From positions 1,922,001 to 1,986,000 of the forward strand of contig NBAZ01000001.1 in NCBI GenBank assembly GCA_002794735.1: a stretch of 64,000 nucleotides of DNA, given 5' to 3'. A model generated the notes under the pieces. That model worked only from the letters and a program-made list of their open reading frames with translations, did no database searches and was not told where the DNA came from. Positions 11,694-22,500 of the stretch are shown here, in pieces. Origin of the DNA: Pyrrhoderma lamaoense. Taxonomy: Eukaryota > Basidiomycota > Agaricomycetes > Hymenochaetales > Hymenochaetaceae. The translations under genes and the position numbers were made by a program. Positions within the stretch are counted from its first letter, which is position 1, and each line of letters starts with the position of its first letter.

Positions 11694-13102
11694 TTAGCGT
11701 TGAGCCCATAATTTCTTGAGTTGCTATGAAAACGCTCTTTAGAGTTGGCATCGTTAAACAAGAGAGACAAATCACCTCAAAGAAAACAAACAATAGTACT
11801 GTATTCGGGCCAAGTCGAATGAATGCAGGGGTCCAGCCCTTGAAAAGGAAGCGTGGACCTTCATCGCGAAGGGACTTCACAAAGACTTCGACCACCTTCG
11901 CATCATGTGCCTTCAACAAATAGTTAGCAAATAGTTTTGGTAGATAAAGGAATTTGACTTACCACAGACATGAGCCTCGACTTCATTACGTCAAAAGGAG
12001 CGCAGATAGCTATAAAAGGCTCAGTCAGAGAGAATGTTGCACAAATCATTACAAATCTTACTCGTGGCAACTAATCCGGCAGAGACACTGGCAACGCAGT
12101 GCAACCCAATACCATCTTGGAACTGGTATCCCAGTAGCTTTTCCTTGAAGAAATCATAGCTATAAAATAGTAGAGTAAGGCGCCGTTCATACTGACCCAA
12201 ACCTAAACACAAAACTTACGATCCAACCTGAGATGCCTGTTGAAACATGTCTCTGTAAGTAAGCAGATTAAAGGTTGAAACAACGTACATTCATTAAGAC
12301 GGCTCTTGACTGTATGGTCAGAGTACAAAGTAAGTAGTTGTAGGGGATAACTAGATATTTATGGCGTACAGTGTTAGTCCCCAAACCCCTGTAGAGGCCC
12401 TTGACACCTTCTTGCTTAATCAAGTTAAAGAGGCCAGTAAGGGCATTAGAGTAACCAAATCTTTCATGAGGAGGGCGAAGTTGGTCCGTGGTCATACGGA
12501 CCAATAGGATATCTACAATAATTAAAGCACTTTTAGATACACCCCTTAAGTTAATTCAAAAACAAGTACCAGCAGGGTTACCCGCAATACCGCCCAAGCC
12601 TCCAGCAAGGCCCGCAGCAAAAAGGAGTTGACCGGTGGTGGGGACACCATCTCCAGAAAGTCTTCCTTTAATCTCGTCATAACTACCTAATCGAACCAAG
12701 GAATATGACATTTGCCGCATTAATGATGCAGAGAGTCCAGTATAGAGGCTGCGTATTCCGGCATCTCGTATAGAGGCTCGAAGGATGAATAGAGTCGATG
12801 GAGGTTTTGGTCCATGAAGCTCCTTTGCAAGAGTCTGCATTCGACTGATGGGGTGCATTAGATAACACATAAAACATTCAGTGACTATTACCTACACTTT
12901 TGTCAAATCTAGGGGATGTGTGCAACATGCCGCCACTGAATAAGTCTGATGAGTATAGATTTTATTCTGAATAACTGTAGTGCATACTAGAGGCCGCAAC
13001 ACCCCCAAGCCTGATATTAAAAAGTTATGAGGACTATGAACCGCCTCCCGCAAATATAACACATAGGACTAACCAGAATGGATACGAAGATTTCTTGGTC
13101 AT
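11694..13102 (-). CDS. DIC1: Mitochondrial dicarboxylate carrier (DIC1-type)
   Basis: This inner-membrane carrier of the SLC25 family is expected to exchange malate or succinate for phosphate. Eleven exons (13102-13074, 13010-12988, 12935-12896, 12844-12570, 12512-12370, 12309-12289, 12236-12220, 12159-12062, 12009-11963, 11910-11776, 11723-11694) total 858 nt, giving 285 residues. Three repeats carry the carrier signature: HPLDLTKVRMQT, GNPADILLVRMTTDQ and APFDVMKSRL, each with the PX[DE]XX[KR] core or its degenerate form. LFKGWTPAFIRLGPNTV closes repeat three. The exons include very short ones of 17, 21, 23 and 29 nt. The donor of exon 5 (GTACGC) is weak; accepting it gives TNTSRAVLMN where homologues have TNTVRAVLMN. 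The frame is otherwise intact. Confidence 0.92.
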
Positions 13103-13412
13103 GCCTATAGCAATGCTCTATGTTCGTCTATATTCTTCTAAGAAACGAAACTGGAAGCGGGAGCGACTCTATTTACGCCTGCGCCTCATGAAAGATAGGT
13201 GATTATGGGAAGGAATTCAAGAGTATCGGTTTTCACGGAAATTTCAGACATCGGTTTTGCATGCCGGTCCGATCACGTGATATAAGTAATCAATGGAAAA
13301 TGTATTTCCCATGATTTACTAATTACAACTGCCAATCGTTATATTGACAATGACATGAAAGTTAACTACACTATTTCAGAGTGTTCAAACAATATATGAA
13401 CAAAAAAGTACG
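13103..13412. other. Intergenic: DIC1 promoter and GH43 3' flank
   Basis: This 310 nt stretch lies between two minus-strand genes. It is AT-rich towards 13300-13410 and contains no gene I can recognise. Confidence 0.6.
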
Positions 13413-15461
13413 CTAGCCTTGAGTATAGACGATGATTTTATCGAGATCAGCAGCATAGTCTTATAGTTGTGTTAGAAGAACCGCATAAACTCCGAGAAAT
13501 TATCTAACTCACTGCTCTGACCGCTAGAGAACGTTATAGAATTTGAGCCACTCCTCAGATTTAATTTCACTGGGACACTTATAATTACATGTCCTCCTCC
13601 AGTGTTTGGCTGGTCAACAACGACGCTGGTCCCACCGTTCACGCTATTTTACACATCAGCTGAAAATACGAGGTATCATAGCTTTACTATCTCACCTGAC
13701 AGTTGTATTTCTCCATGTGGAGTCTCCATTTGCATAGTACAATGCAACCCACTGCCCTTGTCCATTTCCCTGGACATTATTTATCGTCACAGAACCTCCG
13801 TTACCTGTCAAACAAGTCAATATCAACTACTTCTGGTAGGAATAGGGAATAACCTAAGTAGCCGACAGCTTCTCCACCAGAAAAGGACGAGTCACTCAAA
13901 ATAGTGGCAGAACCAGAGATGGTTCCATCCTCCGCTTCGTAGCTTGTCCCGGTTGCAGCCGAATATGTCCCAGCTCCTAAATTAACACTCCAGACATCCG
14001 CATGTACTATTTGAGGGGAACCAGACGACCAATCCAGAGGGTACCAAATGTAGCGGCTACTCCAAGAAGGGATGGCCTCCAACGGTCACCCATGTATATT
14101 GCATTTGTGCCTAAGGGAAGATCATACGCATTCTGGGAGAAGTATGTTCTTGTAGCTGAAGGAGCAATATCTGCCTGGGATGACCAAGGTCCGGATAGTG
14201 ACTAAAATGAGGAGTCAGCTAACTTTCCGCTTTTGCTAAGAAAGGGAAAAACTTACACTTGCTGAGAAAAATTTATTAGGATTCGGATCCCATCCGCTTG
14301 TATGTGATGCAATGAGATAGTATATCTATGGAAAGTATTTAACACACACGAAAGAAAATGAGAATAATATACATACCCCGTTTCGTTTAACAATTCCAGG
14401 TGCTTCCAGTGTTGACCCTGATTCGAAAATTCAAGTTTAGGAGACACTTTAACCACTTTTACAATACACACCATTAAGCTGGGATACTACGGAAGTGAGA
14501 TTGTGATAGTCTGAGGTTAAGGCCGATATCTTGAAATTCTGGTTATTGTCAGACGCATATAATAGATATGCAGATCCTGTTCAGTCATTAAGAATTCGGT
14601 TGTTGATTTCTGATTATCACTTCTACTCACCATCAGCTAAGATTTTAGAATTAATTCAGGTAGCTTGGAGAACAGAAACGAAAAGCTCACTGTCTTGAAA
14701 TAGACCCATATCACGAGAATCTGCGCCGAATGGCTTGAAACTACCTAAGTAGTTATATGGGCCACAAGGTGTGGTTGCAGTAGCAACTCCCACCATGGCC
14801 GCACCATAACTAGGTATGGGTAAGTAACGTGGTGCAAATACGTCTATGGTGATATATCTCACTTCGATGTATCAGAGTGGAACCACATCACATATTCCTG
14901 ATTCTATAATTATTGTCAAATTTGATGTTCAGATGTTCAAGTATCTCAAGCTGAACCTTTTCGTTGAAGATTACTGTGTGATATCAGTCATAATCCACTG
15001 TATATGCTATTCATGCAGACCTTTCGGACGCTCCACGACATTCGAGTCGGAGATCATTGTTCCAGCAACAGGAGAAAGTGCATCAGATTGGCGCGTCCAA
15101 TTTATCAGGTCGGAGGACTAGTGCATATGAGGGTATAATTAAAATTAGGGGGGAGCTTCTAGTTTATGTTTGTAAAAGGTAACATACAGTATAGCAAGAG
15201 ACGGCATGGAAGAGAGCACTGTTTAAAGACTTGTCTTCTCCGAGCCAGTAGAAGGAACTACCGACCTGAGAAAATTAAGTGACGCTACTAGCCAAGAAAA
15301 AAGTAGACTTATTATACCTTTATAATACCTGCTCCATGAGCTTGTATGATATTACCACTTGTATCAGTCCAGGCAGCACCCGGAACAATTACGCTTTCGC
15401 AAGAAGCAGAAATGGGAAGGGTAGCAAGAGCAGTGAGCACAAGCCGAAGCAATGGTCCCAT
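13413..15461 (-). CDS. Secreted GH43 glycosidase with C-terminal CBM35-like domain
   Basis: This is probably an extracellular exo-beta-1,3-galactanase-like enzyme (the GH43-CBM35 arrangement of basidiomycetes). Signal peptide MGPLLRLVLTALATLPISAS is followed by the GH43 start, with Asp in AAWTDTSG and the FYWLGEDK strand. Further GH43 features are DLINWTRQ, RPKV, MWFHSDTS, SRDMGLFQD, the Glu of STLEAPGIVKR, and MGDRW. The CBM35-like module begins at YEAEDGTISG and includes GGSVTINNVQG and DLDKIIVY. Fourteen exons span 15461-13413, including 17 nt (14973-14957) and 6 nt (14636-14631) exons. Spliced length is 1346 nt. One base is missing near 14062, where SLLG jumps frame into SSRYIWYPLDW, and adding it gives 449 codons exactly. 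The precise substrate is inferred. Confidence 0.88.
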
Positions 15462-15877
15462 ATTTTCTTTATGCTACAGCAATACAGCTTCAATAATGCT
15501 CACTTATATACTTCTCGTCGTCATTTTTACGCGGTTAACCGGGAAAATGGTCAGTGTCAACCTCAACGGTAGGCTACGGAATAATAAAGAGGCAGAAAAG
15601 CCACGTCTCAAGATCATAAGGCTCATGAAGTGGAATATGGAAGCATTTTATTGAACCGCTTTGCTGTCGTTTAGCCATATGTCTGGTGTTCCATATGCCC
15701 AAGCTGGGCTGAAAGATATGAGGACGATCGGAGTAAGCCTTGAAAGGAAATACCGCGGATCGACGTTACGAACGGTCCGGGTAATTTTAACTACACACAT
15801 GGCGAAAGTTTAAAGCAGAATTACTCAGAGAAGTTTAACGTGTTTCTTCATTAAAAAAATTGTACGGACACAACGAT
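15462..15877. promoter_or_regulatory. Divergent promoter between GH43 gene and ROK1
   Basis: This 416 nt stretch separates the GH43 start (minus) from the ROK1 start (plus) and must hold both promoters. No gene or named motif is clear. An A-run (15853-15859) lies just before the ROK1 start. Confidence 0.5.
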
Positions 15878-18006
15878 ATGGAGGCATTTCAGATTTTGTC
15901 TCGCGGTGGTACAAAGTTTAACAAACAGCGTTTTAAGTCTGACTTCCAACTATTTGATGTATGTACCAACCCTTTTGTTTTAGTTACTCTGTTTCTCATC
16001 TTTATACCGACACAGGGCAAGGAGCACAAGGACGAGAGTCCTTCAACTAGGATTCAAAATGACGGGCAACTACCCCCGGAACTAGATTTCTTCAAATATG
16101 CTCCAAGCGGCCGCGAGAAACGGAAGGCAACGAAAACGAGTCCGGCAAATACACATGAAAGTAGCGATGAGGAGGGTGTCAGAAAGAAAACGAAAATGGA
16201 CGAACATGATAAGGGAGAGGGCCCAAGCCAGCCTCGACACCGTGTTACAAGCAAAGGCACAGACATTCCACCCCCTATACGCTCTTTTGAAGATTTGCCA
16301 GATGAATATGATGTTTCCCTCGACTTATAAGAAACTTGAAAGATAGTGGATACTCAGCACCTACAGCAATCCAAGCACACTGTGCTTCTCTCATGCTTAA
16401 GGTAAGTTTTCCAATTTTCTTAAGCTGCCGCCGCTATAATTAATCTTTACTCAAGGGGCGTGATTTGGCTGCCATTTCGCCAACTGGAACAGGGAAAACT
16501 CTAGCATATCTACTACCTATCATGGCGTTACTTAAATCACCCATTTCCTCTGTAAAAGAAGCTCCTCGTTCGGGAGTCAGGGCAATCATCATAGCTCCTA
16601 CAAAGGAACTTGCTCATCAGATCCATAATGAATGCTTGAAGCTTGCCCAGGGTAGGAAGTGGAAGATTGTACTCTTTAGCAAAGCAACGGCAAATACGCT
16701 TTCTGATAAAAGTGTCAGAGACAAAGTTGGTATGTGGGACATTTTTCTTATGTGTCCGGAATATCATTCTCATCTTTTTCTAGATGTTATTGTGTCGACC
16801 CCTCTTCGTCTGGTGGATGCTATACACAAGGAAAATCTAGACCTTGGCAGGTGTGTCTAATTCATATGTGCAACATATATGTGCTGACAATACATAGTGT
16901 TCAGCACCTAATACTTGACGAAGCGGACAGACTTTTGGACGCTGAATTTCTTACGCAGACCAAAGAAATAATTGAGTCATGCACCAACGACAAAGTGCAA
17001 AAAGCAGTCTTTAGTGCGACGCTGCCTGCAGGAGCAGAAAAAATTGCTATGGAGACCCTTAGCAACCCTGTTCGTGTAGTGGTTGGGCTAAAGTGAGTAT
17101 TACATTGATGTATAGTTATCACTTGCTAAAATTTCCTCAGGGATACGCCGCTGCCATCTATCTCCCAAACGCTTACCTACGTTGCAGATGAACACTCAAA
17201 ACTACCAACTCTGCTGCAGTATCTTTCACAACCATACAAGGCACCTATTATCATTTTCACATCGACACAGTCAAGAGCTTCGTCTTTAGCAGAGCACCTC
17301 GTTCTAAATAGCATTCCAAATGTTGACTGCCTCCATGCAGGCATGTCACAGAAAGAACGGGAAGCTGCAGTTTATCGAATGAGGCAGGGAGAAAGCTGGG
17401 TCATGATAACCACAGAGGTTATGGCTCGGGGAATAGATTTCAAAGGCGTACAGGGCGTCATTAATTTTGATTTCCCTACGAGTGTTCAGAGTTACATTCA
17501 CAGAATAGGTGTGTTCTAGCATCAAAGTTTTCAAGGATTCGGACTTGATATTATCTTCTATAATTAGGTCGAACTGGGCGAGCGGGAAGAGAGGGAACTG
17601 CGATCACGTACTTTACAAATGAGGATGCTCCATTTTTAAAACCGTAAGCCTATGACTACTCAGTTTTGTCATAGTAATTACTAACTTAAGTACTGCCTTT
17701 GAACAGAATTGCCAACGTCTTATTACAATCGGGTTCTACTGTTCCGGAATGGATAACAAAATTGCCAAAGCCTTCGAAATTGAAGAGACGAGAAATTGGG
17801 AAGATTCAACGAGGCAGGACAGTTACCAAAGATGGAAGAATAGGGAGAGGCGAAGCTATAAAAAGAAGGTACATAATTTTCCCACCCCATACTCCCGTTG
17901 CCTGGCACCTGACCAGAGAAATCACAGGACGATGATTCAGGCCTCAAAGAGGCGCGTGCTCCGAAAAGCCACGGGTCCTGACCAGAGCGAACAAGAAAGT
18001 CACTAG
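15878..18006 (+). CDS. ROK1: DEAD-box RNA helicase Rok1 (DDX52), 18S rRNA processing
   Basis: Rok1 is a nucleolar helicase of the small-subunit processome. Exons: 15878-15958, 16016-16401, 16456-16729, 16784-16850, 16898-17092, 17141-17508, 17568-17643, 17707-17868 and 17928-18006. The Rok1-type N-terminus MEAFQILSRGGTKF...FDFFKYA-like (here LDFFKYAPSG) precedes a charged linker. Then come the helicase motifs: Walker A SPTGTGKT, APTKELAHQI, STPLRLV, DEAD in LILDEADRLLD, SAT in FSATLPAG, and HRIGRTGRAGREG. A basic tail follows. One base is missing near 16325, between VSLDL and RNLKDSGYSAPTAIQ. Spliced length 1688 plus one is 1689, or 563 codons, so a single loss explains everything. Confidence 0.93.
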
Positions 18007-18410
18007 ATTCAAAAAGTATCTTACGAACTTGCTTGGAGTATATAATACTGTCTTTTTACATGCATATAAGAATAAAAAATATATTATTTACTAAATTATA
18101 AAAAAGTATATATATAAATTTACTTATACTAATGTATTTGAAATTTTCGTAATTCATTCACGGAATCTAATCTGTAATTTTGTCTTTCCCGTGATTGGCT
18201 GATGATTCAGCAAATCGGTTGGAGTCGGATATATGGCCTTTCGGCAAAGTCCGTACCACTGGTAACATTCATCGAAATTTCTCACTCATCGCCTTTGCGG
18301 TCGTGTGCGGGCATTGGCTTTCCTCTTGATCCTCACTCTCATTTGCTTTGTAACGACTTGCTACGACCTATCCTCACCTTTTTACTCCCAATTTCCTCAC
18401 TTTTCGGAAA
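18007..18410. promoter_or_regulatory. AT-rich spacer and UPS2 promoter
   Basis: The first part (about 18040-18170) is extremely AT-rich, with runs such as TATATATAAAT, and is likely the ROK1 3' end. A reversed CCAAT box (ATTGG) lies at 18194-18198, about 215 nt before the UPS2 start. No gene is seen. Confidence 0.5.
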
Positions 18411-19082
18411 ATGCATTATTTTAATCAAGCATTCAGCTTCAAGTACGTCCTTTTTCACAATCAGTGGCCTCAGTTATTAACATCTAATATCTTCCCCAGC
18501 CATCCTTGGTCGCATGTAATCATCGGCATGTGGCATAAATATCCCAATCCACATTGCTCGCACGTCCTCAGTGTGGATGTTTTAGACCGTTCGATAGACC
18601 CAGTGACTGGTGTAGTACGAACAGAGCGAATACTAGGTTGCAAGCAAAAGGCACCTACCTGGATATTGAAGGTGTGTAGTTTCCGAAGAGGCTATATGTG
18701 TTTCTATATCGTGCTGGTATTAATATCTCTCTGGCCAGGTATTCGGGGCTCTGAAGATGCTTTTGTTCGAGAGGTTTCGTTCGTTGACCCTGCTACTCAA
18801 ACTTGCTCCATCACATCGGTGAATCTTTCACTGTCACAATTTGCGACTTGTAATGAGCGCATTCTCTACACTCCTTCTCCCTTACATCCAAAGTCGCAGA
18901 CTTCGTTCTCTCAGACCGCAGAAATCCAGGCACGTATGGCATTATGGAGAAGTGTGTCGGACAATCTGGAGCGGTGGCTAGCGGAAAGATTTGAGCAAAA
19001 TGCGCAGAAGGGCAAGCTTGGGTTCAGTGATGTCCTCAGGAGTTTATGGGAAGCGAAAGAACAGCATGCAGCTTGTCAGTGA
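18411..19082 (+). CDS. UPS2: PRELI/MSF1-domain mitochondrial lipid-transfer protein, UPS2/PRELID3-like
   Basis: PRELI proteins pair with Mdm35 in the intermembrane space; the Ups2 type moves phosphatidylserine. Exons: 18411-18442, 18500-18671 and 18739-19082. Family features are the start FNHPW, the YPNPHCSHVLSVDVLDRSID strand, and VREVSFVDP...SVNLSLSQFATCNERILYTP. These resemble the PRELID3/SLMO branch more than Ups1. In exon 3 the frame must shift inside a GGGG run (18745-18748) to read SEDAFVREV. Spliced length 548 plus one is 549, or 183 codons. Left unspliced, the second intron (67 nt) reads through openly and masks the break. Ups2 versus Ups3 is not decided. Confidence 0.85.
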   Translation: MHYFNQAFSFKYVLFHNQWPQLLTSNIFPSHPWSHVIIGMWHKYPNPHCSHVLSVDVLDRSIDPVTGVVRTERILGCKQKAPTWILKVCSFRRGYMCFYIVLVLISLWPGIRGSEDAFVREVSFVDPATQTCSITSVNLSLSQFATCNERILYTPSPLHPKSQTSFSQTAEIQARMALWRSVSDNLERWLAERFEQNAQKGKLGFSDVLRSLWEAKEQHAACQ

Positions 19083-19540
19083 CGGCGTATGCTTGTTTAG
19101 TTTGTTTTCCTCGTTAGGTTGCTTTTTACACATCAAAATGGATTGAGATCGCTCATTCTTACGAGCACTAGATAATCCTCTAATTTCTTTGCTGCTATTC
19201 GCATACTGTAGACGATACCTTACATATCTTTAACTCTATCATATGTACCACCTTTAGAATTCACCACAATTTTTGTTTTTTGGGTCTTATTTGGATGTGA
19301 TTAAGTAAGAGAAATGATCTACCAATACACAGTCAAAAGTACGCGCTTTCGGCATATACGATTAATAGTACCAATCTAAACTTCACTTTCTTGATTTGCT
19401 TGCTGGATGAATTGACATGACCCTGCATTCGTTCTGAATACCTTTCCTAAAGCTTATATTGTGGCTGGAAAAAGCAGTGAGCCGAAATAATCTAAATCCT
19501 CGTCAGATTTGGATACGTTATCATCTTCACACTCTAAGAC
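19083..19540. other. Intergenic: UPS2 3' flank and TFC3 promoter
   Basis: This 458 nt stretch lies between two plus-strand genes. It is moderately AT-rich and contains the UPS2 terminator region and the TFC3 promoter. No gene or clear motif is seen. Confidence 0.6.
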
Positions 19541-22500
19541 ATGGACGAACTCATACAATATTGTCTTCAATCTCTCGCTTTCGATGGAAATCTAGGTATG
19601 TGCTATTGCTCAACTTTTTTTTTGGTTTAAAGTTAGTTTTCGGATTTGAAGATTGTTATAAGGCTTTATCTCGGTTACGAACATCAGAACTGCAGTTCGA
19701 CTCCAGCACTTGCCACCTGCAGTTCGTGATGCCTTTTATTCTCTGAAGTTACTATACTTTTTTCTATCCTCATCTTTCGTTATATCTCAATTAATAGCAA
19801 CTCAAACCATATTTGGCCCTTTTAGGCTGCAACACATCCCGCCTAAGAGATTTTGTGGAGGAATTCTATTCTTCTAGGACTGCTCAGCATCAGATTCTTG
19901 ACGATTCGTACCATGCATTCGTATGGTTTCTCATTGCACAGCAACCTTCCGTTAGGATAGGCTTAATACCTGAAGGGCAAAACTCGGAGGTATTTATCCC
20001 CGCGCAGCCTAAAGCCAGAAAGAAAGGCAAGGATTCACAAGAGGAGAATAAACCAGAACCTGCATCCGAACTCGTACCTATTTCAAATGCAAAATCATCC
20101 CCATTATCTGATCTATTGCAAATTTACGGCCAACGGCTAAGAATTGCAGTAGATCCAGAAACTTGTTTTGTAGCAATCACTGGATCCCATGCAAGGGTAA
20201 CGATTTCTATTTACTTGGCTTGAATCCGTTTAACGATCAGTTACAGCCTGCAAAACTCACGCCTATGGTCTATGCTTCGTTACAATTGATTTCTCGAGCA
20301 CGAGAGGAAGGACTTAGCGTAACGGCTCTAGGAAGGGCAACAGGCTACGATCAAAAAACATGCTTCTATCTTGTTAAGCAGCTTATTGAGTTAGATCTTG
20401 TGTAAGTATCAATAAAGACTACTTTTATGTCCTTCTGACGGTCTATCTTCAAGTGTAAAGCTTCGAAGGGGAGGAAACAGCATGAACTTTTGTGTCCATA
20501 AGTACTTCTTCGATCGTAGTCCGATCTGGAAGGCTATTAAAGACGAAGAGCTGAAGGGACAAGAGCTTCTAAACGTTCCCGGTGATGGTGATGCGGGGTT
20601 AACATTCGATCCAATTGATGTCCGTCATCTAACATCTTTGAATATTCTCCGTCAACGACTCATCATGTTGCTTAAAAACTCGGAGGATGAGAGCCAGCCA
20701 TACCAAAACATATGCTTGAAGATTGTGTGTAACTCTTCTTGTGCCCACATAATCTGATGCTAACCTCGTCTAGGGATTTCACCCAAAATCACGAACGGAC
20801 AGAAGATTCTTTATTTCTCGCATAAACGAACTTATAAGTGAGGGGACTATAGAAAAATTCTATCTCTCAAGCAGAGATCCAAATGCTTTGCAGAACAGAC
20901 TATTTCTTCGTCTGCGGATTCGCAGTCAAGATGAGATGTTCACGACCCTTGATGACAATCTGATAAAGGTTGCTGATAATGATGAGATGATTGAAGCTTT
21001 GACTATGGAAGGTATTTGTTGTCATGTTGTTATAATCGTATCTATTCTTACGATTCCCAAAGACACTAGTGTAAAACCGCGATCTATGGTAACGCTCCAT
21101 CGACAAGTTATCGATTTAGTTCAGAACTCGCGTGCCACGGGTGTCACACTCAATGTAAGCTAAACGGACAACTCATATTCACTTAATCCACTAAGAATCT
21201 TTTGACAGGAAATCAGTGAACGTCTTGACTCATTTGAGAAAAGGATCTTAGAGCTTATTATCACTCGTGCTGAACGTCAGCCTATTCCCCCGCATCTCTT
21301 CGATTCCAAGGTGATACAAGTGTTGGAAACCTATGGACGCGAGAGAAGATATCGCTTTTTCACCGTAGAAGGGTATTCTGAGCTTGCAGCTCGTGATAAT
21401 CTGAAGGATTCCGAAAGCCTGCAAGGCATTCATGCCTTGAAAGAGGTTGGAGGATTTATGTCTATCCGTGAAAAAGACTTTTACCTGTCTCGCGATGTGT
21501 TACTCCGTTCCTTAGATAAATTTGGCGGAGCCAAATCAATGGCAAGCTCGGGATCTTCTAAGAAAAATACAGGGAGTTCAAAGGTGTTCGAGGTTACTCA
21601 AGATGATCAGGACAATATATCTTCATCAGCGTTAGTAAAGGATCCAGTAAATTCCATCTCCCAAAGCAACCCGAAAAAGAGGGGAAGACCCTCCATCAAC
21701 TCTGCTGAAGTAGCAGTAAAGAGACCTAGAGGACGCCCGCGAAAGTCCACTGCCCCCTCTGCCTCTACTGGACCTATCCACACTGGACGCGACACCAACC
21801 CAGACAAAAACCTTGATTTAGAAGAAGGGGCTCGAGAGAAACGGGATTCAAAACGAAAGAGAAGAGACTCGGGCATGACAGACTCAGAATTGATTGATAC
21901 TTCTTTTGCGACTCGGGTAACTAGCACTGAACCTACTTCCAACGTTTCTGGCACGGCTATGGGTCAACCCCAGAAACGCAAAAGGGGACGCCCTCCCAAG
22001 AAGCAAAAGCTGGACTCGGTATCATCTTCTCGGCCGCTCGATGATGCTTCTGACAAGAAAACAACGACTCCAGAACTCGAAGGTAACTCTACACCGATAA
22101 ACAAATGTAGTCAGGAAATCCATGAGGGTGGCATCAGTGCTTCGGGCTTTGTGCTACCAGAATCGTCAATACTTCCTCCAACCTTTTGTAGTGGTATACA
22201 AATATTACAAGATGCGCAAAACTCAGCTATGCAGGAAGAGTTAGGACTTGACCTTAATCTAATATCAAGTCTCGATGAAATTGTCTCTGGTTCGAATAGC
22301 GCTTGTCTCTTCACCCAGCCAGATCTTCATTCACACGCAGGCGAAAATGATGCGTTCGCACCTCTTGTTGACGGTTACCCTGAAAGCGCACTTTGTGGTG
22401 TAGTCCAGTCTCCGCAGGATCAATCGGATGTCCCAAATAATACGAGCGAAATTCCCGTCACCGGTGTTTCCGAAATATCAGGTAGGAGCTTCGGGGCGAT

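Noticed and set aside
14870..15120. Plus-strand open frame opposite the GH43 exons
   Set aside because: It is the shadow of minus-strand exons with consistent phases and clear GH43 motifs.
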